A stretch of DNA of 64,000 bases from Gammaproteobacteria bacterium (GTDB lineage: Bacteria > Pseudomonadota > Gammaproteobacteria > Pseudomonadales > Azotimanducaceae), in NCBI GenBank assembly GCA_009841635.1, contig VXLJ01000025.1, positions 30,224 through 94,223 on the forward strand, written 5' to 3'. Under the pieces are notes generated by a model that did no database searches, had not been told where the DNA came from, and saw only the letters and a program-made list of their open reading frames with translations. Below are positions 62,564-64,000 of this stretch, piece by piece (the first letter of the stretch is position 1; each line of letters opens with the position of its first letter). A program made the position numbers and the translations under genes.

Positions 62564-63178
62564 GTGGCGCACCTAGCTCAGAAAATTGCCTCCATCTGGT
62601 GTCAGGTACTCGGGTATTTGAAGCCAGTAGATGGCATTCCGCCACTGTTCGCGCGACTATATCTCGCGCCGGTGATGCTCCAAGCGGGTTACACCAAGTT
62701 CGTTGGATTTGACAACACCGCATCTTGGTTCGAGAGCATGGGTTTCCCATTACCCGTATTGAGTGTGTTTCTCGTTGCGCTTGCTGAGTTCGCCGGCGGC
62801 ATTCTGTTGGTTTTGGGCTGGCTAACGCGCCTCGTTTGCATTCCTTTGATGATTGCGATGCTAGTCGCTGCGTTTGCCGTTCACGGCGAAAACGGCTGGC
62901 TAACCCTATCGGATGGCAACAGCTGGCTTGCCAATGAGCGCGTCATAGAAGCACAGGAGAAAAAGCAGGAAATCCGCCGAATCATGCGCGAACATGGTGA
63001 TTACCGCTGGTTAACTAGCAGTGGCAGCATGACGATTTTGAACAATGGCATGCAGTTAGCAATCACCTATTTCTTGTTCTTGCTGGTTTTGCTCTTTACA
63101 GGTGGCGGTCGCTATACGAGTCTTGACTATTGGCTCGGAAATTGGCTGCGCCCAAAGGTTGGCGTGCCGAGTGACTAG
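62564..63178 (+). CDS. DoxX-family membrane protein
   Basis: A protein of about 204 aa with the DoxX fold: LFARLYLAPVMLQAGYTKF, ASWFESMGFPLPVLSVFLVALAEFAGGILLVLGWL and VCIPLMIAMLVAAFAVHG. A hydrophilic loop (about 125-160) precedes a last helix, LAITYFLFLLVLLFTGG. DoxX-type proteins are linked to quinone-dependent redox or quinone-sensing systems; this one is unassigned. GTG 62564 has AGGAGG 7 bases upstream and decides the start; the frame also begins at GTG 62540. Confidence 0.88.
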   Translation: MAHLAQKIASIWCQVLGYLKPVDGIPPLFARLYLAPVMLQAGYTKFVGFDNTASWFESMGFPLPVLSVFLVALAEFAGGILLVLGWLTRLVCIPLMIAMLVAAFAVHGENGWLTLSDGNSWLANERVIEAQEKKQEIRRIMREHGDYRWLTSSGSMTILNNGMQLAITYFLFLLVLLFTGGGRYTSLDYWLGNWLRPKVGVPSD

Positions 63179-63599
63179 CTCTCAAAATAAGACTGTCGCG
63201 AATAAAGGTGACGTTGAAGCCTACCTAAACAGCGTCCAAAACGACGTCAAACGTCGCGATTCTTTCGAGTTGCTCTCATTAATGACGGAAATCACCGGGA
63301 ACCCAGCGGTGATGTGGGGGACATCCTTGGTTGGTTTTGGGACCTACCACTACAAATATGCAAGCGGGCGCGAGGGTGATTTCTTCCTTACCGGTTTTGC
63401 GCCGCGTAAGCAATCGCTAACCGTGTACATCATGCCTGGTTTTTCCGATTACCAAGATTTATTAGAAAAACTGGGCAAGCACAAACACAGCAAATCTTGC
63501 CTTTACATTAACAAACTCGATGATATCGATAAATCAGTTCTCAAACGACTCATCAAAAAGAGCGTAAAAGACATGAAATCGATGTACGAAACAGACTAA
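63171..63599 (+). CDS. DUF1801 domain protein
   Basis: A protein of about 142 aa of the DUF1801 family: VEAYLNSVQNDVKRRDSFELL, then VMWGTSLVGFGTYHYKYASGREGDFFLTGFAPRKQSLTVYIMP and the end KSCLYINKLDDIDKSVLKRLI. Structures of the family resemble a small iron-sulfur-scaffold-like fold without proven function. GTG 63171 overlaps the DoxX stop by 8 bases, so it is coupled to the DoxX gene. Confidence 0.85.
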   Translation: MTSSQNKTVANKGDVEAYLNSVQNDVKRRDSFELLSLMTEITGNPAVMWGTSLVGFGTYHYKYASGREGDFFLTGFAPRKQSLTVYIMPGFSDYQDLLEKLGKHKHSKSCLYINKLDDIDKSVLKRLIKKSVKDMKSMYETD

Positions 63600-63690
63600 A
63601 TCAGCTTTCGCTCGCCTATACACCTCATTGGCGAAGCGCAGCTACATGACTCGGCAACTCAGTCCCGGTAGAAGACGCTTGTAAGGCATA

Positions 63691-63715
63691 TGGACAAATT
63701 TGTCCACGCGTTTTT
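63691..63715. terminator. Palindrome with T-run between converging genes
   Basis: TGGACAAATTTGTCCA (63691-63706) is a perfect 16-bp palindrome, followed by CGCG and five T (63711-63715). As RNA it could fold as a 5-bp stem with a 6-base loop and act as a weak terminator for the plus-strand DUF1801 gene. It also fits an operator. It lies 16 bases before the end of the nhaA fragment. Confidence 0.5.
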
Positions 63716-63722
63716 CATGAAG

Positions 63723-64000
63723 TTAGTGCAGTGTCTGCTTCTTAGGCAAAGCCAAACTCAAACAAATCGTTGCTGCTACAGCGGATGCTAACGAACCAAG
63801 CAAAATACCAAGTTTGTCGGCTACCCAATACGTTCCGTCGCCGTGTTCAAAGGCCAAACTAGCAATAAACAGGCTCATCGTGAAGCCAATTCCACAGGCG
63901 AATGCGGTGCCGATCAATTGAGGCCACGTAATTTCCTCGGGCAGTTCAACCCAACGCACCAGCACGGCGAAACCAACTAAACTGAGAATCCCAATGGGAT
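63723..64000 (-). CDS. nhaA: Na+/H+ antiporter NhaA, C-terminal part (cut by window)
   Basis: About 92 C-terminal residues are present; the frame stays open to the window edge (last full codon at 63998), so the start is outside. The segment ELPEEITWPQLIGTAFACGIGFTMSLFIASLAFE is the characteristic final third of NhaA, followed by ADKLGILLGSLASAVAATICLSLAL as the last helix. NhaA exports sodium in exchange for protons. A shorter GTG start at 63965 is not real. It is convergent with the DUF1801 gene. Confidence 0.9.
   Translation of the reverse strand, partial: PIGILSLVGFAVLVRWVELPEEITWPQLIGTAFACGIGFTMSLFIASLAFEHGDGTYWVADKLGILLGSLASAVAATICLSLALPKKQTLH

Noticed and set aside
1-64000. Reassignment of TGA as a sense codon in this genome
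   Set aside because: Many genes end normally with TGA (for example YdjM-like at 4972, ankyrin at 9431, cmoA at 43622), so the standard code applies.

Overview
The window looks like chromosomal DNA of a gammaproteobacterium. It carries the cmoA-cmoB pair for wobble-uridine modification, an elongator tRNA-Met(CAU) close to the enterobacterial one, pnuC, YbjQ, a Smr-domain protein, a tail-to-tail ppx/ppk pair and the end of nhaA. Genes are dense, GC is moderate (about half by eye), and many starts are GTG or TTG overlapping the previous stop (TAATG, TAGTG, GTGA, TTGA). The content is that of a marine or host-associated heterotroph with a large oxidative catabolic repertoire: five phytanoyl-CoA-dioxygenase-like (PhyH) proteins, one CmcJ-like dioxygenase, two sulfatase-fold enzymes, two near-identical-type D-aminoacylases, several CoA-linked enzymes and four VOC (glyoxalase-fold) proteins. 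The taxonomic reading is inference; there is no marker such as 16S rRNA.

Layout. 1-7.4 kb: a small hypothetical, PhyH, nucleoside hydrolase, APC permease, YdjM-like membrane protein, a sulfatase-fold enzyme with Thr at the nucleophile position, and an LLM flavin oxidoreductase broken by one in-frame TGA. 7.5-7.7 kb: two copies of a perfect palindrome. 7.7-14.3 kb: PnuC, ankyrin protein, exported protein, D-aminoacylase, PhyH and a methyltransferase. 14.3-23.1 kb (minus strand): a tightly packed set of sulfatase, LarA-type enzyme, fused CoA-transferase, D-2-hydroxyacid dehydrogenase and CmcJ-like oxygenase, preceded by a second D-aminoacylase with its own terminator. 23.2-28.1 kb: a 1610-residue DUF4011/SF1-helicase/Vsr-like-nuclease protein, probably a single-gene defence system. 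28.6-32 kb: crotonase-fold enzyme, glutathione peroxidase and NDP-forming acyl-CoA synthetase.

32.3-37.5 kb is a likely operon: 2-hydroxyacyl-CoA lyase, a methylmalonyl-CoA-epimerase-like protein, a glutaredoxin-DinB fusion, a T7-lysozyme-like amidase, PhyH and an SMP-30 lactonase, ended by an intrinsic terminator inside the last codons. PhyH plus the lyase is the enzyme pair of peroxisomal fatty-acid alpha-oxidation. The glutaredoxin has TGA exactly where the first Cys of its CxxC motif belongs and starts by TAATG overlap, so it is a strong candidate for a selenoprotein that automatic annotation would truncate to the DinB part.

37.5-47.4 kb is mostly housekeeping: YbjQ, ppx, ppk, cmoA-cmoB, acyl-CoA dehydrogenase, Smr protein and a PhyH. 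47.9-52.4 kb is an RND efflux adaptor/pump pair with a TetR-type operator upstream. 53.9-58.2 kb is two VOC proteins and a translationally coupled MoxR ATPase/VWA pair. 58.2-64 kb holds a Bax-inhibitor-1 membrane protein, a DUF2799 lipoprotein, an acyl-CoA carboxyltransferase, the fifth PhyH, tRNA-Met, DoxX, a DUF1801 protein and nhaA cut by the window edge. I see no CRISPR array, insertion sequence or rRNA.
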